From: Clostridia bacterium
GTDB lineage: Bacteria > Bacillota > Clostridia > Oscillospirales > Acutalibacteraceae
Length of the DNA: 5,726 nt
Assembly (NCBI GenBank): GCA_024404125.1
Contig: JAKSQL010000071.1
Location: forward strand, 1 to 5,726
Reading direction: 5' to 3'
Shown here: piece after piece, positions 1-5,726 of the stretch
How the letters are laid out: each line of letters begins with the position of its first letter
Numbering within the stretch: position 1 is the stretch's first letter
The notes under the pieces: generated by a model
What the model was told of the DNA's origin: nothing
The model's input: only the letters and a program-made list of their open reading frames with translations
The model's database searches: none
Position numbers and translations under genes: made by a program

Positions 1-283
1 CGGCAAAGCCGAGATTTCGTACCTTTTTAATAAAATCTATGATATCGGGTTGCAAAAGCGGTTCGCCGCCGGTAATCGCAACACCGTCAAGAAGGCCTTT
101 TCTTCCGCTTAAAAATTTAAGTATTTCTTCTTCGGTGTAAACGGCGGTATCGTCTATATCGGTCACAAGTCCCGCATTGTGACAAAACGGGCACCGCAAA
201 TTGCAGCCGCCGGTAAATACCGTACACGCTACTTTACCCGGAAAATCAAGCAGTGTCATTTTTTGTAATCCGTATGCTTTCAT
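1..283 (-). CDS. nrdG: NrdG2-type radical SAM activating enzyme, N-terminal part (3' end off the left edge)
   Basis: Reading leftward from the ATG at 283-281 gives 94 open codons to the window edge. The protein begins MKAYGLQKMTLLDFPGKVAC and then carries the radical SAM cluster motif CNLRCPFCHN (Cys27, Cys31, Cys34), which would hold the [4Fe-4S] cluster that cleaves S-adenosylmethionine. A GGEP motif, typical of SAM binding, is at residues 72-75. The 'LLDFPGK...TGGCNLRCPFCHN' pattern is what I know from the NrdG2 branch, annotated as anaerobic ribonucleoside-triphosphate reductase activating protein; these enzymes install a glycyl radical on a partner enzyme. The start is supported by TAAGGAG (minus strand, 300-294) about 10 nt upstream and by a promoter at 317-345. 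It could activate another glycyl radical enzyme, since the partner is not in the window. Its link to the divergent hydrogenase operon is unproven. Confidence 0.88.
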   Translation of the reverse strand, partial: MKAYGLQKMTLLDFPGKVACTVFTGGCNLRCPFCHNAGLVTDIDDTAVYTEEEILKFLSGRKGLLDGVAITGGEPLLQPDIIDFIKKVRNLGFA

Positions 284-316
284 ATAAAAAAGTCTCCTTA
301 AAAAAGTACTGTATAA

Positions 317-345
317 AGTATATCACAAGATGTAGTGTTATGCAA
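317..345 (-). promoter_or_regulatory. Promoter of the leftward radical SAM gene
   Basis: On the minus strand, TTGCAT (plus 345-340) and TATACT (plus 322-317) are separated by exactly 17 nt, a good sigma-A type match. TG one base upstream of the -10 box (TGATATACT) makes it an extended -10 promoter. Transcription would start near 310, leaving a leader of about 27 nt before the ATG at 283. TTGTGA lies directly upstream of the -10 box (plus 323-328). I found no matching inverted half next to it. Confidence 0.65.
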
Positions 346-434
346 CGGACTAAACAATTTTTGCGATAAAAAGCGCTTATATATATATGTATATATTATT
401 TTGTAGAAAATAAAGGAAATTTATTAAAAAAGGT

Positions 435-462
435 TTGCAAAATGTGCAAGATATGTTATACT
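435..462 (+). promoter_or_regulatory. Promoter of the hydrogenase operon
   Basis: TTGCAA (435-440) and TATACT (457-462) are 16 nt apart; shifting the -35 box to TTTGCA (434-439) gives 17. TGT directly before the -10 box makes an extended -10 element. An A/T-rich stretch upstream (403-433) resembles an UP element. Transcription would start near 469, about 80 nt before the first start codon at 549. It is the only promoter I can support for the whole plus-strand gene run. A perfect inverted repeat, TTGCA-N5-TGCAA (435-449), overlaps the -35 box and could be an operator. Confidence 0.65.
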
Positions 463-482
463 ATATTGGAATATATAGTGTT

Positions 483-500
483 TGTGAAAAAATTATCACA
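483..500. promoter_or_regulatory. Candidate operator: TGTGA-N8-TCACA dyad in the leader
   Basis: TGTGAAAAAATTATCACA has perfect 5-nt arms and further inner symmetry (AA..TT). It starts about 14 nt downstream of the predicted transcription start, where a bound repressor would block elongation or promoter clearance. The arms recall Rex (TTGTGAA-N4-TTCACAA) and CRP/FNR-family sites, but the arm spacing is 2 nt wider than in both the standard Rex box and the CRP site. The regulator therefore cannot be named. In such AT-rich DNA a chance dyad is possible. Confidence 0.35.
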
Positions 501-503
501 CTT

Positions 504-516
504 TAAGCAATGCTTA
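504..516. promoter_or_regulatory. Candidate operator: TAAGCA-A-TGCTTA dyad
   Basis: This is a perfect 6-nt inverted repeat around a single central A, 3 nt downstream of the TGTGA dyad and 18 nt upstream of the ribosome binding site. As RNA it would be at best a weak hairpin with a tiny loop, so a protein-binding DNA site is more likely than an attenuator. It matches no operator that I recognise. Confidence 0.25.
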
Positions 517-548
517 CACATATATAATCTTTTAAGGAGGATTTTGTA

Positions 549-1043
549 ATGAAGAAAAAAATCAGCAAACTTCCCTTCAAAGGCACTGCCGAGCAGGAAG
601 CGCAACTTATGCAGGTAATAGAAGAGCATAAGAGTGATAAGAGCAACCTTATGGTAGTAATGCAGAAGGCGCAGGACATTTACGGTTATCTGCCTATGGA
701 AGTACAGGAGATGATAGCCGAAGGTATGGACGTACCGCTTGAAAAGGTATACGGTGTATCAACTTTCTATGCGCAGTTCTCACTTTCGCCTAAGGGCAAG
801 TATAACATATCGGTATGTTTGGGTACCGCTTGTTACGTTAAGGGTTCAGGTCCTATATTCGATAAGTTAAGCGAAAAACTCGGTATAGGTGCCGATGAAT
901 GCACCGAAGACGGTAAGTTTTCTCTTACTGCCTGCCGTTGCATAGGCGCTTGCGGACTTGCTCCCGTACTTACCGTTAATGATGACGTTTACGGCAGACT
1001 TACCGTTGACGATGTTGACGGCATACTTGCAAAATACAACTAA
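549..1043 (+). CDS. hydC: HydC / NuoE-like [2Fe-2S] subunit of a multimeric hydrogenase
   Basis: This 164-residue protein matches the usual length of the NuoE/HydC family (24-kDa subunit of Complex I and NAD-linked hydrogenases). The N-terminal part is a helical domain including the typical YGYLP...GVSTFY pattern (residues 45-74). The C-terminal part is a thioredoxin-fold [2Fe-2S] domain with ligands Cys90 and Cys95 in CLGTAC and Cys131 and Cys135 in CIGAC. It would pass electrons within the cytoplasmic diaphorase made with the NuoF-like HydB encoded at 5121. The start is fixed by AAGGAGG at 534-540, 8 nt upstream. It is the first gene of the operon, but the signalling block 1066-4714 and a small ferredoxin gene separate it from hydB. 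It uses AAG for 10 of 16 lysines, unlike hydS, which fits higher expression. Assignment to a hydrogenase rather than a formate dehydrogenase diaphorase rests on context. Confidence 0.9.
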   Translation: MKKKISKLPFKGTAEQEAQLMQVIEEHKSDKSNLMVVMQKAQDIYGYLPMEVQEMIAEGMDVPLEKVYGVSTFYAQFSLSPKGKYNISVCLGTACYVKGSGPIFDKLSEKLGIGADECTEDGKFSLTACRCIGACGLAPVLTVNDDVYGRLTVDDVDGILAKYN

Positions 1044-1065
1044 CTTTTAAAAGGAAAGTGTCTGT

Positions 1066-1415
1066 ATGAAAATCAGTACCATGCAGGAATTGCTGGATGC
1101 AAAGGTCATTTGTTGCGAAGAGAATGTAGGCAGGCATGTTTATTCCGCCTGCGGCTGCGATCTTATGAGTGACGTTTTGGCTTATGTAAAAGATCAGGCA
1201 GTTTTGCTTACGGGACTTGTAAATCCGCAAGTTATCCGTACTGCCGAAATGATGGATATGATTTGTATTGTTTTTGTTCGCTCTAAAGTACCTACTCCCG
1301 AAATGATAGAACTTGCAAAGGAAGCAGGCATAGTAATAATGCTTACCGATAAAAGACTTTACGAGGCATGCGGTATTTTATACGCAAACGGTCTTGTAGG
1401 CAATAAGGTAAAAAA

Positions 1416-1419
<4 letters not shown>
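1066..1419 (+). CDS. DRTGG-domain protein 1 (putative signalling/ligand-binding protein)
   Basis: This 117-residue soluble protein has no signal peptide or membrane segment. Its core (about residues 27-105, from SACGCDLMSDVLAYV to EACGILYANGL) fits stand-alone DRTGG proteins encoded next to [FeFe]-hydrogenases in clostridia. The literal DRTGG string is absent. DRTGG domains also occur in phosphotransacetylase-type and CBS-domain proteins, where nucleotide sensing has been proposed; the function of the stand-alone form is not established to my knowledge. Cysteines are dense near the N-terminus (Cys16, Cys17, Cys29, Cys31), with another at Cys102. The start has AAAGGAAAG (about 1050-1058) just upstream and lies 22 nt after hydC. 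Its stop overlaps the start of the next ATPase gene in ATGA (1416-1419), so the two are probably translationally coupled. The family call is fairly sure; the role as sensor or adaptor is inference. Confidence 0.75.
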
Positions 1420-1844
<425 letters not shown>

Positions 1845-1848
1845 GTTT

Positions 1849-3117
1849 ATGCACATATACGAGCATTCGGTTTTGATTGATGAGTCTAAATGTACGGGTT
1901 GTACAACCTGTATGCGACATTGCCCCACGGAAGCCATTCGTATCAAAGATTTACATGCGCAGATAAATCCCACACGGTGTATAGACTGCGGAGAATGTAT
2001 AAAGGTATGCCCAAGCGGTGCTAAAAAAGCGGTATGCGGCAACCTTGACAATATGAAGCGCTTTAAGTGGAAAATAGCATTGCCCGCACCCACGTTATAT
2101 GGTCAGTTTGATAATCTTGAAGATATTGATTACGTTCTTGACGGACTTTTAAAAATCGGGTTTGACGATGTATACGAAGTTTCAAAAGCGGCAGAAATCG
2201 TATCTTCTTATACAAGACTTTATCTTAAAACCGACGGGGTTAAAAAACCGGCGATAAGTTCTGCCTGCCCTGTAATTGCAAGACTTATAGCACTTCGCTT
2301 TCCGTCGCTTACGGAAAATATTATACATATGCTTCCGCCTATGGAGGTTGCGGCGTCACTTGCAAGAAAAAGGGCAATGGAGAAAAATCCCGATTTAAAG
2401 CCGGAAGATATAGGTGTATGCTTTATATCTCCCTGCCCTGCGAAAGCAAGTTACGTTAAAAACGGATTTGCGGGATATAAAAGTCAGATAGACGAAGTGG
2501 TTTCAATAAGCGATATCTACTTTTTGCTTATTGGAGAAATGCATAAGGATTCCGAAATCAAAGCGCTTTCGGAATCGGGTATGATAGGACTCGGTTGGGC
2601 GCGTACCGGCGGCGAGGCAACGGCAATTTTCAATGAAAATTATCTTGCGGCGGACGGTATTGATAATGTAATACGCGTATTGGACCAAATAGAAAACGGC
2701 AATATACCGCAACTTGAATTTATCGAACTTAACGCCTGCACGGGCGGTTGCGTAGGCGGAGTGCTTACAATGCAAAATCCGTTTATCGCAAAAGCAAGAA
2801 TACAAACCTTGCGCCGTTATTTGCCGGTTTCGCAGAATTCGGTCAATATAGACACCGAAAACTATATTCCCGATAATTTTTTGTTTGATGAATTCCCCGA
2901 GTATCAGCCGATAGCACGGCTCAGTGATAATATAGCGAAGTCAATGCGGATGATGGCGGATATACAAAGTTTAAAAGATACTTTGCCGGGGATTGACTGC
3001 GGTGCCTGCGGCGCACCTACCTGCAGAGCATTTGCGGAAGATGTTATAAGGGGTCGCGCCGATGTTTCGGACTGTAAACTGAAATGCGCAAATCCCGATA
3101 AAAAGGCGGATGATTAG
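1849..3117 (+). CDS. hydS: Sensory-type [FeFe]-hydrogenase (HydS-like) with C-terminal Fe-S domain and no PAS domain
   Basis: In this 422-residue protein the domains run as follows. Two ferredoxin-type [4Fe-4S] motifs come first (Cys15/18/21/25 and Cys44/47/50/54). A reduced H-cluster domain follows (about 75-325) with the three signature loops in divergent form: SSACP (Cys140), SPCPAK (Cys196) and NACTGGC (Cys297, Cys301). Last is a C-terminal cluster domain, CGACGAPTC...C (Cys384, 387, 392, 409). All four H-cluster ligands are present. Catalytic enzymes have TSCCP, where the first cysteine relays protons; here that position is Ala139. The MPC methionine is Ser194 and the ExMAC methionine is Asn295. 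This pattern and layout are those of putative sensory hydrogenases such as T. maritima HydS (groups C/D), which are slow and held to sense H2 or redox state. The protein is probably cytosolic. It lacks the PAS domain of group C, so output must go through a separate protein, plausibly the adjacent ATPases or DRTGG proteins. An H-cluster would need HydEFG maturases encoded elsewhere. Confidence 0.88.
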   Translation: MHIYEHSVLIDESKCTGCTTCMRHCPTEAIRIKDLHAQINPTRCIDCGECIKVCPSGAKKAVCGNLDNMKRFKWKIALPAPTLYGQFDNLEDIDYVLDGLLKIGFDDVYEVSKAAEIVSSYTRLYLKTDGVKKPAISSACPVIARLIALRFPSLTENIIHMLPPMEVAASLARKRAMEKNPDLKPEDIGVCFISPCPAKASYVKNGFAGYKSQIDEVVSISDIYFLLIGEMHKDSEIKALSESGMIGLGWARTGGEATAIFNENYLAADGIDNVIRVLDQIENGNIPQLEFIELNACTGGCVGGVLTMQNPFIAKARIQTLRRYLPVSQNSVNIDTENYIPDNFLFDEFPEYQPIARLSDNIAKSMRMMADIQSLKDTLPGIDCGACGAPTCRAFAEDVIRGRADVSDCKLKCANPDKKADD

Positions 3118-3444
3118 ATGACGGTAAACGAACTTCTCTCCCGTACCGGTTTTGAGCCGGCATCTTTGCCTGACGGCGAAAGAGTAATAGACGGCGTTTA
3201 CATCGGTGACCTTTTGAGTTGGGTTATGGGCAGAGCGAGAGAAAACAACGCGTGGCTTACCATAATGTCAAACGTCAACGTGGTGGCTGTGGCTTCTCTT
3301 ACCGATGTTTCGTGCGTTATTCTTTGCGAAGATGTAACACTTGAAGAAGATATACTTAAAACGGCATCAGATAAGGGAATAAACGTAATTTTGTCACCGC
3401 TTACCGCATACGAAACCGCACAAAAATTAAACGGTATACTGTAA
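3118..3444 (+). CDS. DRTGG-domain protein 2
   Basis: This 108-residue soluble protein begins on the base after the hydS stop codon (TAG then ATG), with AAGGCGG (3103-3109) inside the end of hydS as its only ribosome site, so coupling to hydS translation is likely. Residues 27-102 (GVYIGDLLSWVMG...SPLTAYETA) fit the DRTGG fold family. It differs clearly from DRTGG protein 1 and lacks that protein's N-terminal cysteine cluster (its two cysteines are in the SCVILCED segment). Two diverged DRTGG proteins on either side of an ATPase and a sensory hydrogenase suggest different partners or a hetero-pair. No catalytic residues are recognisable. The family call rests on sequence pattern and this very characteristic context; the biochemical function is unknown. 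Confidence 0.72.
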   Translation: MTVNELLSRTGFEPASLPDGERVIDGVYIGDLLSWVMGRARENNAWLTIMSNVNVVAVASLTDVSCVILCEDVTLEEDILKTASDKGINVILSPLTAYETAQKLNGIL

Positions 3445-4175
3445 TGAATAAGTATTACTACGATTTGCATATTCATTCCTGCCTATCTCCTTGCGGTGAT
3501 GATGACAATACGCCAAATAATATAGCGGGTATGGCGTCCCTTTGCGGACTTAACATCGTGGCGCTTACCGACCATAACACATCAAAAAACTGTCCCGCTT
3601 TTTTTACCGCGTGTAAGAAATACGGTATTATAGCGGTTGCGGGTATGGAGCTTACAACGGCGGAAGATATACACGTAATATGTTTGTTTCCCACCCTCCA
3701 AAGTGCTATGGATTTTGACACATATATATATAAGCGGCGTATTCTCATTAAAAACCGTGAAGATATATTCGGCAAGCAGCAGATACTTGACGGTGAGGAT
3801 AATATAATCGGCACCGAAGAAAATTTGCTTATAAATGCAACAAGCGTATCCCTTGAGGAAGCGCCTAAAATCGTGAACGAATACGGCGGAGTATGTTATC
3901 CCGCGCATATTGATAAAAGCGCCAACGGAATAATATCAATACTCGGCACGTATCCCGATTCACCGAAATTCAATTTTGCGGAACTTCACGATAAGGCAAA
4001 TCAGGATGAATACGGCAAAAAATACGGCATAAACAATTTTTTGTTCAGTTCGGATGCTCATTATCTTACGGCTATTAAGGATAAGGAAAACTCGTTTTTA
4101 CTTTGCGATGAGCCGTACAGCAGCGATAACGTAAGGAAAAACCTTATTGACTTTTTAAAGGGTGATACGGTATGA
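3444..4175 (+). CDS. PHP-domain metal-dependent phosphoesterase
   Basis: This 243-residue protein is a stand-alone PHP domain with the expected metal-binding motifs in order: DLHIHSCLSPCGD (His9, His11), TDHN (Asp43, His44), GMELTT (Glu69), EDIHVI (His77), PAHIDKS (His155) and SSDAHY (Asp204, His206). PHP proteins are usually di- or tri-metal hydrolases of phosphoesters or phosphate esters of nucleotides. The missing DNA polymerase or other fused domains argue against a repair role. In this block it could remove a phosphate added by one of the flanking ATPases, or degrade a small-molecule signal bound by the DRTGG proteins; both are inference. The substrate cannot be read from the sequence, and histidinol phosphatase is unlikely because no histidine genes are near. 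Its ATG overlaps the previous stop by one base (TAATG) and it overlaps the next gene by 4 nt. Confidence 0.88.
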   Translation: MNKYYYDLHIHSCLSPCGDDDNTPNNIAGMASLCGLNIVALTDHNTSKNCPAFFTACKKYGIIAVAGMELTTAEDIHVICLFPTLQSAMDFDTYIYKRRILIKNREDIFGKQQILDGEDNIIGTEENLLINATSVSLEEAPKIVNEYGGVCYPAHIDKSANGIISILGTYPDSPKFNFAELHDKANQDEYGKKYGINNFLFSSDAHYLTAIKDKENSFLLCDEPYSSDNVRKNLIDFLKGDTV

Positions 4176-4714
4176 AAGAGCTTTCTCTAAACATTCTTGA
4201 TATTGCCGAAAACTCCCAAAAAGCGAAAGCAACACTAACAGAGATAATTCTCAATGAGACAGAAGATACGCTTATACTCGAAATAAAGGATAACGGAACG
4301 GGTATGAGCGAGCAAACACTTAACTGTGTTACCGACCCGTTTTACACAACGAGGACTACAAGAAATGTAGGGCTCGGCATACCGCTACTTAAACTTGCGG
4401 CAGAGCAGACGGGCGGAAGTTTTAAAATCACGTCAAAAACCGAAGGAGAAAGCAGGGGCACCTGCGTAACTGCGGTTTTTAATAAAAATCATATTGATTT
4501 CACACCTATAGGTGATACCGTGTCAAGTATAGTCACCTTGATACAGGGCCACCCCGAGACCGACTTTTTGTTTAAGCATTCGTGTAATAGCGGCGAGGTT
4601 TCTTTGGACACAAGAGAACTTCGCGGTATATTAGGCGAAGTACCGCTTAACAGTTACGAGGTAATAAAGTGGATTGGCGAATACCTTAGTGAACAGTATG
4701 AAAATTTAAAGTAA
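4172..4714 (+). CDS. Histidine-kinase-type GHKL ATPase without a phosphoacceptor domain
   Basis: This is a 180-residue protein. The N-terminal HATPase domain (about 1-105) has an N-box around LDIAENSQKA (Glu13, Asn14), the G1 box DNGTGM (40-45), an F-box-like DPFYTTR (55-61) and the G2 motif VGLGIPLLK (66-74). These motifs resemble two-component kinases and differ from the RsbW-like ATPase at 1416. There is no HisKA domain, sensor domain or membrane segment. Residues from about 106 form an extra C-terminal domain that I do not recognise. This part starts with a probable strand-rich segment and ends in a helix. The protein might phosphorylate a partner in trans, or act as an ATP-driven switch like GHKL chaperones. 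Its start overlaps the PHP gene in ATGA (4172-4175). A 20-nt gap with a fresh ribosome site follows, so this is the last gene of the overlapping block. Confidence 0.82.
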   Translation: MKELSLNILDIAENSQKAKATLTEIILNETEDTLILEIKDNGTGMSEQTLNCVTDPFYTTRTTRNVGLGIPLLKLAAEQTGGSFKITSKTEGESRGTCVTAVFNKNHIDFTPIGDTVSSIVTLIQGHPETDFLFKHSCNSGEVSLDTRELRGILGEVPLNSYEVIKWIGEYLSEQYENLK

Positions 4715-4734
4715 TCAAAGAAAGGAAGATATAT

Positions 4735-5106
4735 ATGAAATCATTAGCAGAACTTCAGGCAATCAAGGACAAAATGAAGGATAAGGTTGTTATCCGTGAA
4801 GGTTCGGGCAACGTTCGCGTAGTAGTAGGTATGGCTACCTGCGGTATTGCGGCGGGTGCGCGTCCGGTACTTAACACCTTTGTAGAAGAGGTAAACAACG
4901 GCGGTCTTGCCGAAAAGGTTACCGTTTCTCAAACAGGTTGTATAGGTATCTGCCAGTTTGAACCCGTAGTTGAGGTTTATGAGGCAGGCAAGGAAAAAGT
5001 GACCTATGTTAAAATGACTGCCGAAAAGGCAAAAGAGGTCGTTGAAAAGCATCTTAAAGGCGGCAATGTTGTAGCAGAATACACCATTGCGAACTTTAAA
5101 GCATAA
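4735..5106 (+). CDS. Small thioredoxin-fold (2Fe-2S) ferredoxin-like protein with only three cysteines
   Basis: This 123-residue protein resembles the thioredoxin-like [2Fe-2S] domain of NuoE and of HydB N-termini, with an added N-terminal segment (1-27). The first motif is ATCGIAAGARP (Cys36), the second is TGCIGIC (Cys69, Cys73). The protein has no other cysteine, so the usual four-cysteine set is one short; the position of the second ligand in CxxxxC is Gly41. The same variant motif is familiar to me from clostridial hydrogenase operons, so it is probably a family trait rather than damage. The protein may hold a cluster with a non-cysteine ligand, share one across a dimer, or have become structural. 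AAAGGAAG (4722-4729) precedes the ATG, and hydB follows after 14 nt. A role as a hydrogenase subunit or an electron shuttle to HydB is likely but inferred. Confidence 0.8.
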   Translation: MKSLAELQAIKDKMKDKVVIREGSGNVRVVVGMATCGIAAGARPVLNTFVEEVNNGGLAEKVTVSQTGCIGICQFEPVVEVYEAGKEKVTYVKMTAEKAKEVVEKHLKGGNVVAEYTIANFKA

Positions 5107-5120
5107 TTGGAGGTAAAAGT

Positions 5121-5726
5121 ATGATTCGTGCACATGTACTTATCTGCGGCGGTACCGGCTGTACCTCATCCGGCAGTAAGGCGATACAAAAGGCCTTTGC
5201 CGAGAACATTGAGGCAAACGGACTTACCGAAGAAATCAAAATCGTACAAACCGGTTGTTTCGGTCTGTGCGCATTAGGACCGGTTGTTATCGTTTATCCG
5301 GACGGTACGTTTTACAGCCGCGTAACACCCGATGACGTTAAAGAAATCGTTGAGGAGCATTTGCTTAAAGGCCGTGTTGTTGAACGTCTTGTTTATAACG
5401 ATACCGGTAAAAAGGCAGAGGAGATTATCGGCAACGTATCGTTAAATGATACCGCGTTCTATAAATCTCAAAACCGTGTAGCACTCCGCAACTGCGGTGT
5501 TATTGACCCCGAAAACATTGAAGAATACATAGCGATGGACGGTTATGCGGCACTCGGTAAAGTTCTTACCGAAATGAAGCCGGAAGATGTTATAAACACC
5601 GTAACCGAGTCAGGACTTCGCGGCCGTGGCGGCGGCGGTTTCCCGACCGGAAGAAAGAGAGCACACTGCACACCTAATAAGGCACCGCAGAAATACGTTG
5701 TATGTAACGCCGATGAGGGCGACCCC
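5121..5726 (+). CDS. hydB: HydB / NuoF-like NAD(P)H- and FMN-binding hydrogenase subunit, N-terminal part (runs off the right edge)
   Basis: The frame is open from the ATG at 5121 to the window end (202 codons). TTGGAGG (5107-5113) is 7 nt upstream. Residues 1-90 form a thioredoxin-like [2Fe-2S] domain (Cys9 and Cys14 in CGGTGC, Cys46 and Cys50 in CFGLC), which is fused to HydB-type NuoF proteins but absent from plain Complex I NuoF. The NuoF flavoprotein domain begins near residue 115; its glycine-rich nucleotide/FMN motif GLRGRGGGGFPTG is at 165-177 and NADEGDP at 196-202. HydB oxidises or reduces NAD(P) through FMN in electron-bifurcating hydrogenases, working with HydC and HydA. A full protein is usually near 600 residues, so about two thirds is missing. 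After FPTG the sequence is RKRAHC where LKW is usual, a local deviation. NADH-dependent formate dehydrogenase subunits look alike; the HydS context favours a hydrogenase. Confidence 0.9.
   Translation, partial: MIRAHVLICGGTGCTSSGSKAIQKAFAENIEANGLTEEIKIVQTGCFGLCALGPVVIVYPDGTFYSRVTPDDVKEIVEEHLLKGRVVERLVYNDTGKKAEEIIGNVSLNDTAFYKSQNRVALRNCGVIDPENIEEYIAMDGYAALGKVLTEMKPEDVINTVTESGLRGRGGGGFPTGRKRAHCTPNKAPQKYVVCNADEGDP

Larger units (their letters stand above)
284..548. other. Divergent intergenic region (265 nt)
   Basis: This is the only long non-coding stretch in the window. It holds the leftward promoter (317-345), an alternating TA-rich tract (about 378-398), an A/T-rich stretch from about 403 to 433 that could act as an UP element, the rightward promoter (435-462) and an untranslated leader of about 80 nt with two dyads before the AAGGAGG site at 534-540. 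I see no tRNA, no riboswitch that I recognise, no GC-rich hairpin followed by a T-run, and no convincing small ORF. Confidence 0.7.

Noticed and set aside
378..398. TA-rich alternating tract as a terminator, origin element or cruciform
   Set aside because: It lacks a GC stem and a T-run, and AT-rich tracts are common between divergent promoters. No repeats of the kind seen at origins are present.
482..501. A standard Rex box in the leader
   Set aside because: The TTGTGA and TCACAC halves are 8 nt apart, whereas the Rex consensus has 6 nt between TTGTGA and TCACAA, and the outermost base is not symmetric. Kept only as an unassigned dyad.
504..516. Riboswitch or attenuator in the 80-nt leader
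   Set aside because: The only pairings are short (5-6 nt) dyads with no GC-rich stem, no T-run and no conserved aptamer that I recognise.
1000..1230. Minus-strand open frame of 76 codons opposite the hydC end and DRTGG 1
   Set aside because: Antisense to two well-supported genes, no recognisable motif and no ribosome site. Treated as a shadow frame.
2503..2805. Minus-strand open frame of 100 codons within hydS
   Set aside because: Fully opposite the H-cluster region of hydS; composition is that of a mirror frame.
3473..3908. Two overlapping minus-strand open frames opposite the PHP gene
   Set aside because: The plus strand carries intact PHP metal motifs across this stretch; the antisense products have no family signature.
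3444..4175. Histidinol-phosphatase or DNA polymerase PHP domain
   Set aside because: It is a stand-alone 243-residue PHP domain with no polymerase domain and no histidine genes nearby; the operon context points to signalling.
4744..5133. Minus-strand open frame of 129 codons opposite the small ferredoxin gene
   Set aside because: The plus-strand gene has a ribosome site and family motifs; the antisense product looks like low-complexity mirror sequence.

Overview
The window looks like chromosomal DNA from an obligately anaerobic Firmicute, probably a gut-type clostridium (Oscillospirales/Lachnospirales-like). This rests on consensus AAGGAGG ribosome sites, AT-rich intergenic DNA with moderate-GC genes, a NrdG2-type radical SAM activase and an [FeFe]-hydrogenase gene cluster. 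The genus is an inference from gene content.

Layout. Positions 1-283 (minus strand) hold the N-terminal part of a radical SAM activating enzyme; its 3' part lies off the left edge. Positions 284-548 are a divergent promoter region with a good extended -10 promoter facing each way and three short dyads on the rightward side. From 549 to the right edge, nine genes run on the plus strand as one apparent operon: hydC/NuoE-like subunit (549-1043), DRTGG protein 1 (1066-1419), RsbW-like ATPase (1416-1844), sensory-type [FeFe]-hydrogenase HydS (1849-3117), DRTGG protein 2 (3118-3444), PHP phosphoesterase (3444-4175), a histidine-kinase-type ATPase with no phosphoacceptor domain (4172-4714), a small thioredoxin-fold ferredoxin (4735-5106), and the start of hydB/NuoF-like (5121-5726, cut by the edge). 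No gap inside the operon exceeds 22 nt. I see no terminator in it.

How the genes fit together. HydC and HydB are the diaphorase subunits of a multimeric, NAD(P)-linked and probably electron-bifurcating [FeFe]-hydrogenase. The catalytic subunit HydA is expected just past the right edge. Between HydC and HydB sits a tightly coupled six-gene block (1066-4714) that looks like signalling rather than metabolism. It contains a hydrogenase-like protein that keeps all four H-cluster cysteines but has alanine at the proton-relay cysteine, plus two DRTGG proteins, two different GHKL ATPases and a PHP phosphoesterase. The simplest reading is an H2- or redox-sensing module that adjusts hydrogenase expression or activity. 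Similar neighbourhoods are known to me from clostridia and Thermotoga, so the parts are not new. As far as I know, the signalling chemistry of the block has not been worked out, and it is the most interesting content here.
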